Assembly: GCF_905372525.1 (NCBI RefSeq)
Contig: NZ_CAJPPN010000025.1
Coordinates: 1 to 35,859 of the forward strand
Direction: 5' to 3'
Length of the DNA: 35,859 nucleotides
Source: an uncultured Porphyromonas sp.
GTDB lineage: Bacteria > Bacteroidota > Bacteroidia > Bacteroidales > Porphyromonadaceae
The notes below the pieces were generated by a model. The model did not search any database, was not told the DNA's origin, and worked only from the letters and a program-made list of their open reading frames with translations. Both the position numbers and the translations under genes were made by a program. Positions 7,962 through 16,863 of the stretch are shown here, one piece after another. The stretch's first letter is position 1; each line of letters opens with the position of its first letter.

Positions 7962-8978
7962 CTAGGGGAGATCACCCGAGGCTCGGGCAGCTGCGATCGT
8001 CTCACGTAGTCCCTCCTCCAGTCTCCTCGTCGGGCTGAAGCCCAGAGCGAAGAGCGGGCTGGGATCACACCGCCAGTTGCGCTGCGCTAGGAGTGGATAC
8101 TTGTCTCTATTGAGGGGCGTCACCTTACTCGTGAGGCGTGCTCTCAGCGAACCAAAGGCACAGACGAGACGTACCAGAGGCAGGGGGATACGAATATGTA
8201 GGACGTGCTTGCGTCCGATGAGGCGCTGCACCATACGGCCGAACTCGAGGTCGGTATAGGTGTCCCCGTCGGCGACAATATACCGCTTGCCCTCAGCCTC
8301 GGGCTGGGTCAAGACGAAGAGGGCAGCACGTGCCACATCCTCGCCGTAGACGAAGGTCAGGTACTGCGTCTTGCACCCAGCCATTGCATTGATGCCACGG
8401 GCGATCCCCTGAAGAGAGAGGAGGTAGTCCGCATCCCCAGGGCCATAGACCCCAGTAGGCATCAGCAGAGTGAAGGGGAGTCCCGACTGCTCGGTGTAGT
8501 GCTCTGCTAGACACTTGCTCCGCCCATAGAGGGTATGGGGGTGCTGCTCGTCCTCTGCCCTCAGGGGAGCTGTCGGACCATTAGAGTCCCCATAGCTACT
8601 CATACTGCTCATCAGCACGAAGCGTAGTGGAGGAGTGGGGAGAGCGCCTAGGGCGGAGAGTAGGCGGCGGGTCTGCTCGGCATTTACCTCCTGAAACTCC
8701 TCCGTACGGGCTGTCTTCGTAATCCCTGCATTATGGATTACGTAGTGCCACATCGGTTCCTGTCCGAGTGCGGGGGGGATGACAGCACGGAGCATCTCGG
8801 TCAGGTGGTGCTCATCACTGTAGTCCACCTCGACGAGGCGGACACCTTGGGACTCGAGCTTGCGTCTATTGCTCTCTGGCCGTATAGCAGCCCAGACCTC
8901 GTAGCCGAGGCTCTGAGCTACGCGTACCAGATGGGAACCAATGAAGCCCGAGGCTCCCGTGATGAGGATACGCTGCAT
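7962..8978 (-). CDS. NAD(P)-dependent epimerase/dehydratase (extended SDR family)
   Basis: 338 residues. The Rossmann dinucleotide-binding motif GASGFIGSHL is at residues 8-17. The extended-SDR active site is present: Tyr151 and Lys155 in the YxxxK motif (LYGRSKCLAEHY), with MSSMSSYG supplying the upstream Ser. Family members reduce or epimerise nucleotide sugars, or act on sterol-like or hydroxy-acyl substrates; the sequence does not settle the substrate. The start is 21 bp after the MCE gene stop, so it is likely the third gene of an amidase-MCE-epimerase operon. The link to the envelope genes hints at an envelope substrate, which is inference. Confidence 0.85.
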   Translation of the reverse strand: MQRILITGASGFIGSHLVRVAQSLGYEVWAAIRPESNRRKLESQGVRLVEVDYSDEHHLTEMLRAVIPPALGQEPMWHYVIHNAGITKTARTEEFQEVNAEQTRRLLSALGALPTPPLRFVLMSSMSSYGDSNGPTAPLRAEDEQHPHTLYGRSKCLAEHYTEQSGLPFTLLMPTGVYGPGDADYLLSLQGIARGINAMAGCKTQYLTFVYGEDVARAALFVLTQPEAEGKRYIVADGDTYTDLEFGRMVQRLIGRKHVLHIRIPLPLVRLVCAFGSLRARLTSKVTPLNRDKYPLLAQRNWRCDPSPLFALGFSPTRRLEEGLRETIAAARASGDLP

Positions 8979-8999
8979 AATCGGGATAGGGAGCTGGGG

Positions 9000-9878
9000 C
9001 TAGAATACAGAGAAGTGAACGTACCTCTTGGGGTTCTCCTTGAGGTCTCGCATGAGCTTGTCTGCACTGCCGACTAGGCTGTCGAGGCGGTTGTAGAGGG
9101 AGGGGTCGTTGAGCAGAAGCCCAGCGGTATTGTCCCGACTACGGAGCTGTGCCGATACCTGCTGGAGCTGGTCGGTGGTCTTCTGCAGGGAGAGGACGAT
9201 GCTATCCAGCTGGACTCGTGTGAGCTGCTGCGTGAAGGTATTGAGGTTCGCCGTCATCCCCTGTACATTGGCCATAGCAGGCGTGAGGGAGTGAGTGGCT
9301 TGATTGAGGTTCGCCATCATACTCCGTAGCTGTGCTGCAGAGGTATTTAGGGAGACGAGCATAGAGTCCAAAGCCTTGTCTTGTAGGAGGGCGTTTAGAC
9401 GCTCTAGGGTGGCTGTGATGGTGGGCATCATGTTGTTCACTGCAGGTAGTATCTGTTCGCTCGCTACAGAGAGCAGGTCACCCGAGGGGCTGATACTCGC
9501 TATGGTGTCTCCTTCGCTGAGCAGATCTCCGCTGGTGCTCGCTAGGGAGAGGACGAGCTCTGCTCCACTGAGGGGGTTGGTCTTGATCTTGATCTGACTA
9601 TTGCGGGTGACCCGTACATGAGGGTCTAGGGCGAGCTCGACGGTGGCACCGTAGCCACGGGTGTAGTCGAACTGTACGTCACGTACCGTACCGACCTTGA
9701 AGCCACTGGCTATCACGGGTGTGGCGACCGTGACACTACTTAGGTTCTCGAAGTGCGCATAGTAGGTCGTACTCTTCTTAAAGACCTCGATCCCCTTGAG
9801 GAAATTGATCCCGACATAGCAGATCACGAGAGCAATGATGGCCAGTAGACCTATCTGCACTTCTTTCTTTATCTTCAT
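9000..9878 (-). CDS. MCE/MlaD family lipid-transport protein
   Basis: 292 residues. A single N-terminal membrane helix (about 8-28, IGLLAIIALVICYVGINFLKG) is followed by the MCE domain (about 37-115: TYYAHFENLSSVTVATPVIASGFKVGTV in sense), then a long helical region rich in Leu, Gln and Asn (about 140-250). The ending NPKRYVHFSVF is characteristic of Bacteroidetes members. MlaD-type proteins form a periplasmic ring anchored in the inner membrane that carries phospholipids between membranes with an MlaE/MlaF ABC transporter; those partners are not in this window. The gene follows the amidase by 47 bp, an arrangement common in Bacteroidales. Confidence 0.9.
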   Translation of the reverse strand: MKIKKEVQIGLLAIIALVICYVGINFLKGIEVFKKSTTYYAHFENLSSVTVATPVIASGFKVGTVRDVQFDYTRGYGATVELALDPHVRVTRNSQIKIKTNPLSGAELVLSLASTSGDLLSEGDTIASISPSGDLLSVASEQILPAVNNMMPTITATLERLNALLQDKALDSMLVSLNTSAAQLRSMMANLNQATHSLTPAMANVQGMTANLNTFTQQLTRVQLDSIVLSLQKTTDQLQQVSAQLRSRDNTAGLLLNDPSLYNRLDSLVGSADKLMRDLKENPKRYVHFSVF

Positions 9879-9925
9879 AATTCTATGGTTCTATATGTCT
9901 TCTCGACTAGTGAAGAGGTGGGTGA

Positions 9926-11218
9926 TCAGCCCCGGATGCGGACACCATCACGGTAGCGGATGATGAAGGCATCATGATAGATCCGAGGCAGCTGTCGTAG
10001 CTGCTCCTGCGCCTTCTCACGGGTGGATACGTGATCCAGCAGATAGATGTACTTGTTCCCTGCACGCATACGCTCCACTGCGGAGGGGAGGTGGCGGAAG
10101 TCAGGGTGATTGGGCTCTAGCTTCTTCGGCGAAGTGAGGAACTGTACACGATAGGTGATCCCCTTAGGGGCCTTCTGACTCTTGGCCTCCTTGCCTGCGG
10201 TGCCCTTAGAGTCGCTCTTAGCGTCGCCCTTGCTGTCCTTGCCTATAGAGCCCTTAGTGTCACTCTTCGTGTCGCCCTTGGAGGTCTTGCCCTGCCCCTT
10301 CTTGAGCTCAGATGTGCTGGGCTCAGGTGTGCTGGGCGTAGTGGTCCCTGCCTCATCGCCCCCCGGGCTGGTCGTGGTGGTGTCCGCAGGCTCTGTGGCA
10401 TCGGCCTGCTTGGGGGTGTCCTTTGCGCTCTTCCCCGTGAAGGCCATGTAGTAGCCCGTGAAGGCCTCGGAGATCGCATCGGCGATCTTCTCCTGCCCCG
10501 CAGAGCTGAGCATAAAGTTCGCCTCTTGCTTGTTCGTGAGGAAGCCAATCTCTGTCAGCACACTTGGCATGGCCGACTGGCTCAGCACCCAGAGGATGTC
10601 CTGCCTGACCCCACGGCTATAGCGTCCGTGGGTACGGTAGCGACGCTGTAGGCGGTTGGCGAAGTCTATGCTTTTGGTGATGTAGGCGTCCTGCATGAGG
10701 TCAAACATGATGTAGCTCTCGGTGCTCGTCGGGTCAAAGCCTCGGTAGGTCGTCTTGTAGTCGCTCTCTAGGAGCATAGCCTTGTTCTCCCGCATGGCGA
10801 CACTCAGGTTATTGGCGAACTTGGAGACCCCGAGCACATAGGTCTCCGTGCCGTTAACCGTAGCGGTGGGGGCGCTATTGACGTGGATGCTGAGCATGAG
10901 GGAGGCTTTGTGCCTATTGGCATAGTCGGCACGAGCCTGTAGCCCTACGAAGGTGTCGGTCTCACGGGTGTAGAGGACACGTACCTCGGGGTGGTTGGCC
11001 TTGATCTTGCGCCCTACAATCTTGGCGACTGAGAGGGTGATGTCCTTTTCCTTCCCTCCATTGCCCAAGGTGCCGGGGTCTTTCCCTCCGTGGCCTGCAT
11101 CTATGACGACGGTGAAGAGCCGCTGCGCCTGTAGGGCTGTGGGTATTCCCCAGAGGAGGCATCCTGCGAGGAGCATCAGCAGGAGCACCTGGTATCGTGA
11201 GCGTGAAGAGAAGAACAT
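9926..11218 (-). CDS. N-acetylmuramoyl-L-alanine amidase (Amidase_3) with low-complexity linker and SPOR-like tail
   Basis: 430 residues. A signal peptide (cleavage near PTALQA, residue 31) leads into the zinc amidase domain: His43 in VIDAGHGGKDPG, Glu57 in GGKEKDIT, His in LSIHVNS and the catalytic Glu in LTEIGFLTN. It cuts the amide bond between N-acetylmuramic acid and the stem peptide during daughter-cell separation. After the catalytic domain comes a linker of about 100 residues rich in Thr, Ser, Lys, Gly and Asp, with loose GDxKSDxKGxxGK repeats. A C-terminal SPOR-like region (ITYRVQFLTSPKKL) probably binds denuded septal glycan. It is the first gene of an operon with the MCE protein and the epimerase. 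An LAGC at residue 17-20 resembles a lipobox, but the A-x-A type site after it fits better. Confidence 0.92.
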   Translation of the reverse strand: MFFSSRSRYQVLLLMLLAGCLLWGIPTALQAQRLFTVVIDAGHGGKDPGTLGNGGKEKDITLSVAKIVGRKIKANHPEVRVLYTRETDTFVGLQARADYANRHKASLMLSIHVNSAPTATVNGTETYVLGVSKFANNLSVAMRENKAMLLESDYKTTYRGFDPTSTESYIMFDLMQDAYITKSIDFANRLQRRYRTHGRYSRGVRQDILWVLSQSAMPSVLTEIGFLTNKQEANFMLSSAGQEKIADAISEAFTGYYMAFTGKSAKDTPKQADATEPADTTTTSPGGDEAGTTTPSTPEPSTSELKKGQGKTSKGDTKSDTKGSIGKDSKGDAKSDSKGTAGKEAKSQKAPKGITYRVQFLTSPKKLEPNHPDFRHLPSAVERMRAGNKYIYLLDHVSTREKAQEQLRQLPRIYHDAFIIRYRDGVRIRG

Positions 11219-11375
11219 CTATCGTAGTGGGCTAGGCCCTGAATATCGTACTTATTATATCGGAGTCGCACCTAGGAGGCTCTTGTCCCCTCGCCCTCAT
11301 CTACACCGCTGGGCTCACTAGCCGAGCTGTGACGGGATAGGGGAGGGTGGAGATGCCTCTGGCGCCTTGTCTGTA

Positions 11376-11383
11376 CAAAGATA
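11376..11383 (-). promoter_or_regulatory. Candidate -7 box for the amidase operon
   Basis: Read on the minus strand this is TATCTTTG, a match to TAnnTTTG, 158 bp before the amidase start. Confidence 0.5.
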
Positions 11384-11442
11384 CGAAGTTTCTCCATCCA
11401 AACACGTTAGCCACCTCATCCCTTAGGGCATATTCACAGCTC

Positions 11443-11632
11443 CTAGTCTAAGCCCTCAAAGTACCCCTCGCGCCTAAGCGCTCCGATGGCATAGCGGGTG
11501 AGGGGGTTGCGTGTGAGGCGTAGGCTGTATTTGCGCTTATGCTCGGGGAGATAGTCGAGAAGCTGTCGGTCTAGTAGCTAGGGATTGAAGTTGCTCCAGC
11601 TTACCCTTACAGTCCCTCTAATGGAGGTGGCG
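11443..11632 (-). pseudogene. Decayed C-terminal gene fragment, family not recognised
   Basis: On the minus strand a frame from about 11632 to the stop at 11443-11445 reads like a real protein: IRGTVRVSWSNFNP, an in-frame TAG at 11578-11580, then LLDRQLLDYLPEHKRKYSLR and LTRNPLTRYAIGALRREGYF. The composition (charged, with aromatic residues well spread) is unlike shadow frames nearby. A single TGG to TAG change would explain the internal stop. No start codon or upstream part remains. I do not recognise the family. It could be chance open frame, so confidence is low. Confidence 0.35.
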
Positions 11633-11909
11633 TTTTTTCCTCGGGTGGGTGTGTGTATTTTCCTTTTTGAGTGTTAAGTCGCTGTAGTATAGTGGGGATT
11701 GTCGGAGTGGTACTTTCCTTAGAGCTAACGGCCTATTTTCCATTTAGCTATAGGCTATGCCTCGTAGACGGTATGCGTATAACCCTGCTGGCGATGTGTG
11801 AGGGCGAGCGTGGCCGTGTGGGGGCTCTAGCACCAACCCCCGCGCCGAGTGCCCTCCCACAGCTACACTATGGGGTAGGGGTGCACGTGCTGGAGCGAGG
11901 TTATTATTG

Positions 11910-11917
11910 TACCTTTG
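11910..11917 (+). promoter_or_regulatory. Candidate -7 box for the sulfatase gene
   Basis: TACCTTTG matches TAnnTTTG exactly and lies 43 bp before the start codon. Confidence 0.55.
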
Positions 11918-11959
11918 TGCCCTGATTAACAATGTATAACTATCCCTATCCCAAGACTG

Positions 11960-13921
11960 ATGGAAGAGACTTCATCGAAGAGGTCATTTAACCCCCTCCT
12001 GGCTCAGTGTCGTCTGCTCATCCTGCGCCTGCTCCTAGCCCTCGTGCTCTATACGCTGTGCCGAGGCTTCTTTTACCTATATAATAAGGACCTTCTCGAG
12101 CTGAGTACAGCTAGGGAGGTCGGACGTATCTTCGTCGGTGGCTTCCGCTTTGACCTCAGCGCTATTCTCTATACACAGCTTCTGCTGACCTTCCTTAGTC
12201 TATTGCCTCTGCGGGTAGCATATGGTCGCCTCTACCAGCGGGTGATGACCTGGATCTACCGCTTCACGATCATCGCAGCCCTCATCCTCAACCTCGGGGA
12301 TACGGTCTACTACCGCTTCACGCTGAGGCGTACGACGCTGGCTGTCTTCGATGAGTTCCAGGCGGAGAACCCGCTCCACTTCCTACGCTTCTTCGTCGAC
12401 TACTGGGGGGTGACGCTCGTGGGCATCGTCCTGATCGTCCTCTTTATCCTCGTGGAGCGTAGGCTCCCCCGTCCGAAGTCCCATCCCGAGGGGCGTGTCT
12501 GGCCCGTCTACCTCACCTCGGTGGGGCTACTCGCCCTAGGGGTCTATCTCTCGATCGTCGGGGGGCGTGGAGGCTTCACAGCGGAGACCCGCCCGATCAC
12601 GATGAGCAATGCTGCTCTCTATATCCAGAAGCCTCACCAGCGGGCTATGGTGCTCAATACCCCATTCTGCCTAATCCGCATGCTTGGCAAGAATAGCTTG
12701 CCCGAGCTGACCTACATGCCCTTCGCCGAGGCAGCGAAGTACTTTGATCCCATCTACACGCCCGGGCATACCCCCTACTCGGGGTTGTTCCGGGGGCGCA
12801 ACGTCGTCCTCATTATCTGGGAGAGCTTCGGGCGCGAATGGGTCGGCGCGCTCAATCGAGACATCAAGGGCTACAAGGGGTATACCCCCTTCATCGACTC
12901 GCTCATCGAGCGTTCCTATGTCTTCGAGAACGCTTATGCCAATGGCGGGAAGTCCATCGATGCGATGCCCTCTATCTTCACCTCCATCATCTCGCCTAAC
13001 GTCTCCTTCGTCCTCTCGGTCTACTCGGGGAATGACCTCCCCTCGCTACCCCGTAGACTGTCCGGGATGGGCTATACCACCGCCTTCTTCCATGGAGCAC
13101 CCAACGGCTCTATGGGCTTTGACGCCTTCACCCGACAGGTGGGGATTAGTCGCTACTATGGGATGACGGAGTATAACCATCCGGAGGACTACGATGGGCA
13201 GTGGGGGATCTGGGATGAGAAGTTCCTACAGTATGTCGCTCGGGAGCTCGGGACTCTACCTCAGCCCTTCTTCGCAGCGGAGTTCACGCTCTCCTCGCAC
13301 CACCCCTTCCGTGTGCCCGATGAGTATAAGTCTGTGCTGCCCAAGGGGTCGCATCCGATGCATCAGGTGATCGCCTATTCGGATATGGCACTACGTCGCT
13401 TCTTCGAGACAGCGAGCAAGCAGCCCTGGTACGACAATACCCTCTTCGTCATCGTCGCCGATCATGCTGTGCCGGGGGCGCTGGATGAGTACAAGACGAC
13501 GGCGGGGATCTTCCGTGTGCCGATCATCCTCTTCGACCCAAGGGGACAACTCGTAGGCCGTGAGCCTCATCAGGTGGTGTGTCAGGCGGACCTCTACCCG
13601 ACGATCCTCGACCTCGTGGGGGACACCCATCCGATGGTCGCCTTCAGTAGCTCAGCCTTTGACCTCAATCGTCCTCGCTTCGTGGTGCAGGAGATCGGTG
13701 GTATGCACCAGATGATCGAGGGGGACTGGCTCCTGCACTTCGATGGGACACAGCCCAAAGCGCTCTACAACCTCCGTACCGATCCCAAGCAGACGACCGA
13801 CCTCAAGGATCAGCCCAATACGCCCCTACCCACTATGCTCCTTCGCCTCAAGGCATACCTGCAGGAGTACACGCATCGTATGAGGGCTAATCGCCTCCCC
13901 TCCCTCGAGCCCAGCCGATAG
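11960..13921 (+). CDS. LTA synthase/sulfatase family membrane phosphotransferase or hydrolase
   Basis: 653 residues. About five membrane helices fill residues 18-205, then an extracytoplasmic sulfatase-fold domain (about 265-600). Within it NVVLIIWESFGREW is the metal-binding start (Glu), YANGGKSIDAMPSIF holds the nucleophile position (Ser in GGKS; Gram-positive LtaS uses Thr), and FVIVADHAVPG the late Asp-His metal ligands. FTLSSHHPF is also typical. In Gram-negative relatives such proteins transfer phosphoglycerol, or phosphoethanolamine-like groups, to envelope glycans, or act as hydrolases; the substrate here is unknown. It appears monocistronic, with a strong hairpin 62 bp downstream. 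Confidence 0.88.
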   Translation: MEETSSKRSFNPLLAQCRLLILRLLLALVLYTLCRGFFYLYNKDLLELSTAREVGRIFVGGFRFDLSAILYTQLLLTFLSLLPLRVAYGRLYQRVMTWIYRFTIIAALILNLGDTVYYRFTLRRTTLAVFDEFQAENPLHFLRFFVDYWGVTLVGIVLIVLFILVERRLPRPKSHPEGRVWPVYLTSVGLLALGVYLSIVGGRGGFTAETRPITMSNAALYIQKPHQRAMVLNTPFCLIRMLGKNSLPELTYMPFAEAAKYFDPIYTPGHTPYSGLFRGRNVVLIIWESFGREWVGALNRDIKGYKGYTPFIDSLIERSYVFENAYANGGKSIDAMPSIFTSIISPNVSFVLSVYSGNDLPSLPRRLSGMGYTTAFFHGAPNGSMGFDAFTRQVGISRYYGMTEYNHPEDYDGQWGIWDEKFLQYVARELGTLPQPFFAAEFTLSSHHPFRVPDEYKSVLPKGSHPMHQVIAYSDMALRRFFETASKQPWYDNTLFVIVADHAVPGALDEYKTTAGIFRVPIILFDPRGQLVGREPHQVVCQADLYPTILDLVGDTHPMVAFSSSAFDLNRPRFVVQEIGGMHQMIEGDWLLHFDGTQPKALYNLRTDPKQTTDLKDQPNTPLPTMLLRLKAYLQEYTHRMRANRLPSLEPSR

Positions 13922-13982
13922 CGAGGCCCCCTAGGCTACGCTTCGTCGTAGGCACCCTTAGGCAAAGCCCCTCCTATTAGAT

Positions 13983-14017
13983 GAGCGGGGATACACCATC
14001 GTGGTGTATCCCCGCTC
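13983..14017 (+). terminator. Perfect 16-bp hairpin after the sulfatase gene
   Basis: GAGCGGGGATACACCA (13983-13998) pairs exactly with 14002-14017 around a 3-base loop. No long U-tract follows, but it is the first strong structure after the stop codon. Confidence 0.7.
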
Positions 14018-14122
14018 GCTGTCTAGAGCCTGCCCACCCCTCCGACCCCCTGTGTGAGAGGGAGGCTAGAGGGCTCTAAGTGTTCGCCCGAGGGACGTAC
14101 CTAAGAGAGCCCTACGGCGGAG

Positions 14123-14219
14123 CTACCTAGAGCGGTGTTGTGTACACGCGTGTACACTCTTGTGTACACGTGGGTATACTCTTGTGTACACACGTGTACA
14201 CATCCCCCTCCTAGGTAGG
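14123..14219. repeat. Nested palindromic array: three 22-bp units of GTGTACAC pairs inside a flanking inverted repeat
   Basis: Three tandem 22-bp units start at 14139, 14161 and 14183. Each holds two copies of the 8-bp palindrome GTGTACAC (five exact, one degenerate, GGGTATAC) separated by 2 bp, and units are joined by TCT. Unit 1 contains an exact 18-bp palindrome. The array is flanked by CTACCTAG (14123-14130) and its inverse CTAGGTAG (14212-14219). No gene overlaps it. Confidence 0.85.
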
Positions 14220-14366
14220 AGGGGAATACTCGCTCAGTCTATCGCTGTCTACGAGAGTCCCTAGCTCGGGGTAGCTCCCCAGCGGCTTTGCCCGTAGCCA
14301 CTAGTCGTCTCATACGTCTGTCGAAGGGTAGGGGAGGGTGTGGGGGAGCATGATGGGAGAAAGCAG

Positions 14367-14374
14367 TATCTTTG
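14367..14374 (+). promoter_or_regulatory. Candidate -7 box upstream of the lipoprotein gene
   Basis: TATCTTTG matches TAnnTTTG. It is 329 bp before the lipoprotein start, so it would give a long leader, or serve a small RNA. The rest of 14220-14702 shows no gene I can support. Confidence 0.4.
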
Positions 14375-14702
14375 TCGCGGACTTTGCCACACACACGAGC
14401 CCAACACACCCGATTTTGGATAGGATATAGTCGTCCCGTCCTCCCTAGTCCCAGCCTCACCCCCGAGAGGTGGTGTCCAGCCTGAGAGAGTCGTACCACT
14501 TGGTAGCCCTAACCCTATGCCCTGAGCTGACATAGCCTGCTATCAAGCCCTCCCCATGCCCTTCACCCTCCTAATGTGCTAGGCTAGGATCACCCGGACG
14601 AGACTATCCCCCCCTCCTATCCCCCCACCCCTCGTATGCAGGGATGCACACCTCTGACGCACCAGGGGGAGCGTATACGCACACACTCTAATCACAGTAA
14701 TA

Positions 14703-16823
14703 ATGCAACGAAGTAACGAGACACACCAGCTCGCCTTGACCCTCGCCCTCATGGCTATGATGGCACTTAGCGGCCTCCTCCATGGCTGTCGCCAGCAGGA
14801 GGTCGAGCGTCCGAGCGAGCCTCAGCCCCAGCAGGTGCTCCATCTGGATCTCCTCGGGGCACTGGAGAGCCCGAAGGCGATGAGCTATCAAATCCGCAGC
14901 TCGAGTGAGACGGCCGAGCTCTCCTACCTACCCATAGAGACCCCTACGGTGCACTGCTTCCTACGTAGAGCAGGTGCAGGGGGAGAGGTTTACCACTTTG
15001 CGGTCACTCCTGAGCACTGGGCTATGCAGGGCTCCCCTAGGGAGACCAATAGGTTCCAGATGACGACTAGGGACAATGCCCAGGTGACGATCCCAGGAGA
15101 GGGGCTAGACCTGACCTCGGGGGAATGGCTCTTCACGGCCTTCCTCGGGGGGCACTACGATGAGGTGACTAAGGAGCTCCGCTATACCCCAGAGGAGAGC
15201 TATGACGATCATCTCTTCGCAGGGCAGGCCAAGATAGACATCCCCTACAGTACCCACTGGAGACGGATTACTGTGGAGAATAGGGGGACAGCTGGGCACC
15301 CCTCCCTCTGGCTCCAGCAGAGAGACCTGATATTCTCCCCGATGGGGATGCTGATCCGTGTCCGCCTCTTCAGCGATATGGAGGCTGAGGAGGGCTCCCA
15401 AGCTCCGGGGCCAAGGCAGACGATGGAGGTCGGGCAACTAGCCCTCGTGACCGAGTCCTCAGACTTCTGCTCGGATGTCACCTTCGACCCCAGCCACGCT
15501 CAGGAGGGAGCACGACCACGGATGAAGAATACCTTCCCGGAGAGGAGCGTCTTCCCCTACCGGGTACACAGCCGTATCTCCTCAGCCTCCTCCCAGATGA
15601 AGAAGGGGCACGAGGGAGCTCCTGTGGCTCTACTCTGGGGGATAAACATCGCCGAGGATCAGACGAAGCCGGTCACCTTCCGTATCTCTGCTCTGGGCTA
15701 TAAGCTCCGTGCGATGAACCCCTCACCCCGAGTCAAGCAGGGCGACTACTCCGTCCAGGTCACCCGCCCGATGGCTCACGGCAAGAGTGGCTATATCAAT
15801 GTCTCCCTCGTACGCCCCAAGACGCCCCTAGAGTACGTCGCCGATGCCAACCTCTCACCGACCCCTCGGCGACTAGCTGACCCGAATGACTCCTTCCACT
15901 CGGGCTACTTCGACCTTAGTGATATCTATGCAGAGACGGACTGGGAGCAGCGTCACCTCCCAGATGGGATGTACCTGCCTAGGGTAGAGGAGTGGCAGAC
16001 CCTCTTCCCCGGGACGATGTCCCCCCAGTATATCCGCTTCAATGGGGCATACCCCACGCAGACCTGTATCGATAGGATGAGTCTAGCGGGGCAGACCTAC
16101 ACCGCCAAGTCGGAGTACATGGGGGTGGATCGGGGGAATGACCGGTACGAGGTCTATGCCCTCTGCTTCCAGCCGACGACGGGGAGCCCCATCCTCGGGA
16201 CAGAGACCCTCGGCACGAGGAGGTTCCTGACGGCGATCCGCTATGAGTTCGGCAAGACCGGTGACTTCACAGAGCCCAAGGTGCCGAAGACCCAGGAGAA
16301 CCCCGAGGGCTATACCCTACGGGTGACCTCCTACTATATTGGGAATGATCCAGCCTACAAGGATCTCACCCTCGCAGAGCTCGCTAATGCCCCCCAGCTG
16401 GGGGGTAAGAGTGCTCACGGAGGCAAGCGACTCGTAGGGAGCTCCCTCAATAAGAAGTTCTTCGTAGACGCAGATCCCGAGGGACGTCGCCGCATAGTCT
16501 ACCTCCCCATGACCGGCTACGGCAAGAGGGATGGGGGACTGTCGGCGAAGCAGATCAATATCGACCTAGGAGGCAAGACCGGGGAGGGACTACAGCAGGC
16601 GCACCAGACGCTCGTGGGGCGAGGACGTCTCACGGATAATAGACTCGGGGAGAATGCCGACTCGTACTATGTCCTCAAGGGTACAGATGAGTCAGGGTAC
16701 TACTGGCACCTCGTCCTCAACCGCCAGAATGGGATCGGGCGAGGCCCTAAGTACCCTGGGGAAACGACTTGGGATCGGGCGCACTACCCCGCAGTGCGTC
16801 CCTTCGTGAGGTTTGCCCGCTAG
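14703..16823 (+). CDS. Putative surface lipoprotein of unknown function
   Basis: 706 residues. The N-terminus has a hydrophobic signal segment ending in a lipobox-like LLHGC (Cys29), so it is probably a lipoprotein, although His at -2 is unusual. The middle part (about 45-330) is rich in beta-forming sequence, as in fimbrillin-like surface proteins of Bacteroidales. The C-terminal half includes YLPRVEEWQTLFPG and later IVYLPMTGYGKRDG and WDRAHYPAVRPFVRFA, similar in style to the C-terminal FISUMP-type (LPxxxEW ... RPV) domains common in this group. No catalytic motif is seen. A 45-residue protein and a terminator follow, suggesting a two-gene unit. The specific function is unknown; surface display or adhesion is inference. 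Confidence 0.7.
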   Translation: MQRSNETHQLALTLALMAMMALSGLLHGCRQQEVERPSEPQPQQVLHLDLLGALESPKAMSYQIRSSSETAELSYLPIETPTVHCFLRRAGAGGEVYHFAVTPEHWAMQGSPRETNRFQMTTRDNAQVTIPGEGLDLTSGEWLFTAFLGGHYDEVTKELRYTPEESYDDHLFAGQAKIDIPYSTHWRRITVENRGTAGHPSLWLQQRDLIFSPMGMLIRVRLFSDMEAEEGSQAPGPRQTMEVGQLALVTESSDFCSDVTFDPSHAQEGARPRMKNTFPERSVFPYRVHSRISSASSQMKKGHEGAPVALLWGINIAEDQTKPVTFRISALGYKLRAMNPSPRVKQGDYSVQVTRPMAHGKSGYINVSLVRPKTPLEYVADANLSPTPRRLADPNDSFHSGYFDLSDIYAETDWEQRHLPDGMYLPRVEEWQTLFPGTMSPQYIRFNGAYPTQTCIDRMSLAGQTYTAKSEYMGVDRGNDRYEVYALCFQPTTGSPILGTETLGTRRFLTAIRYEFGKTGDFTEPKVPKTQENPEGYTLRVTSYYIGNDPAYKDLTLAELANAPQLGGKSAHGGKRLVGSSLNKKFFVDADPEGRRRIVYLPMTGYGKRDGGLSAKQINIDLGGKTGEGLQQAHQTLVGRGRLTDNRLGENADSYYVLKGTDESGYYWHLVLNRQNGIGRGPKYPGETTWDRAHYPAVRPFVRFAR

Positions 16824-16863
16824 AGGAGCCTCCAGCCCTACCGCACAAGAACTCTAATTAGAT

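Larger units (their letters stand above)
11219..11959. other. Intergenic region between divergent amidase operon and sulfatase gene
   Basis: 741 bp. It holds the amidase promoter box, the decayed fragment at 11443-11632 and the sulfatase promoter box at 11910-11917. An 84-codon plus-strand frame (11671-11925) shows no family features and is probably spurious. Confidence 0.6.

Noticed and set aside
11671..11925. 84-codon plus-strand frame before the sulfatase gene
   Set aside because: No recognisable features and it runs through the promoter box of the next gene.
14139..14204. Possible CRISPR array
   Set aside because: The 22-bp units are contiguous with no spacers, and no cas genes are present.
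14261..14533. Minus-strand 90-codon frame containing GLPSGTT, reminiscent of the FISUMP domain start
   Set aside because: Only a few residues match; the rest is low-complexity, and the promoter box on the other strand lies inside it. I cannot support a gene or a relic.
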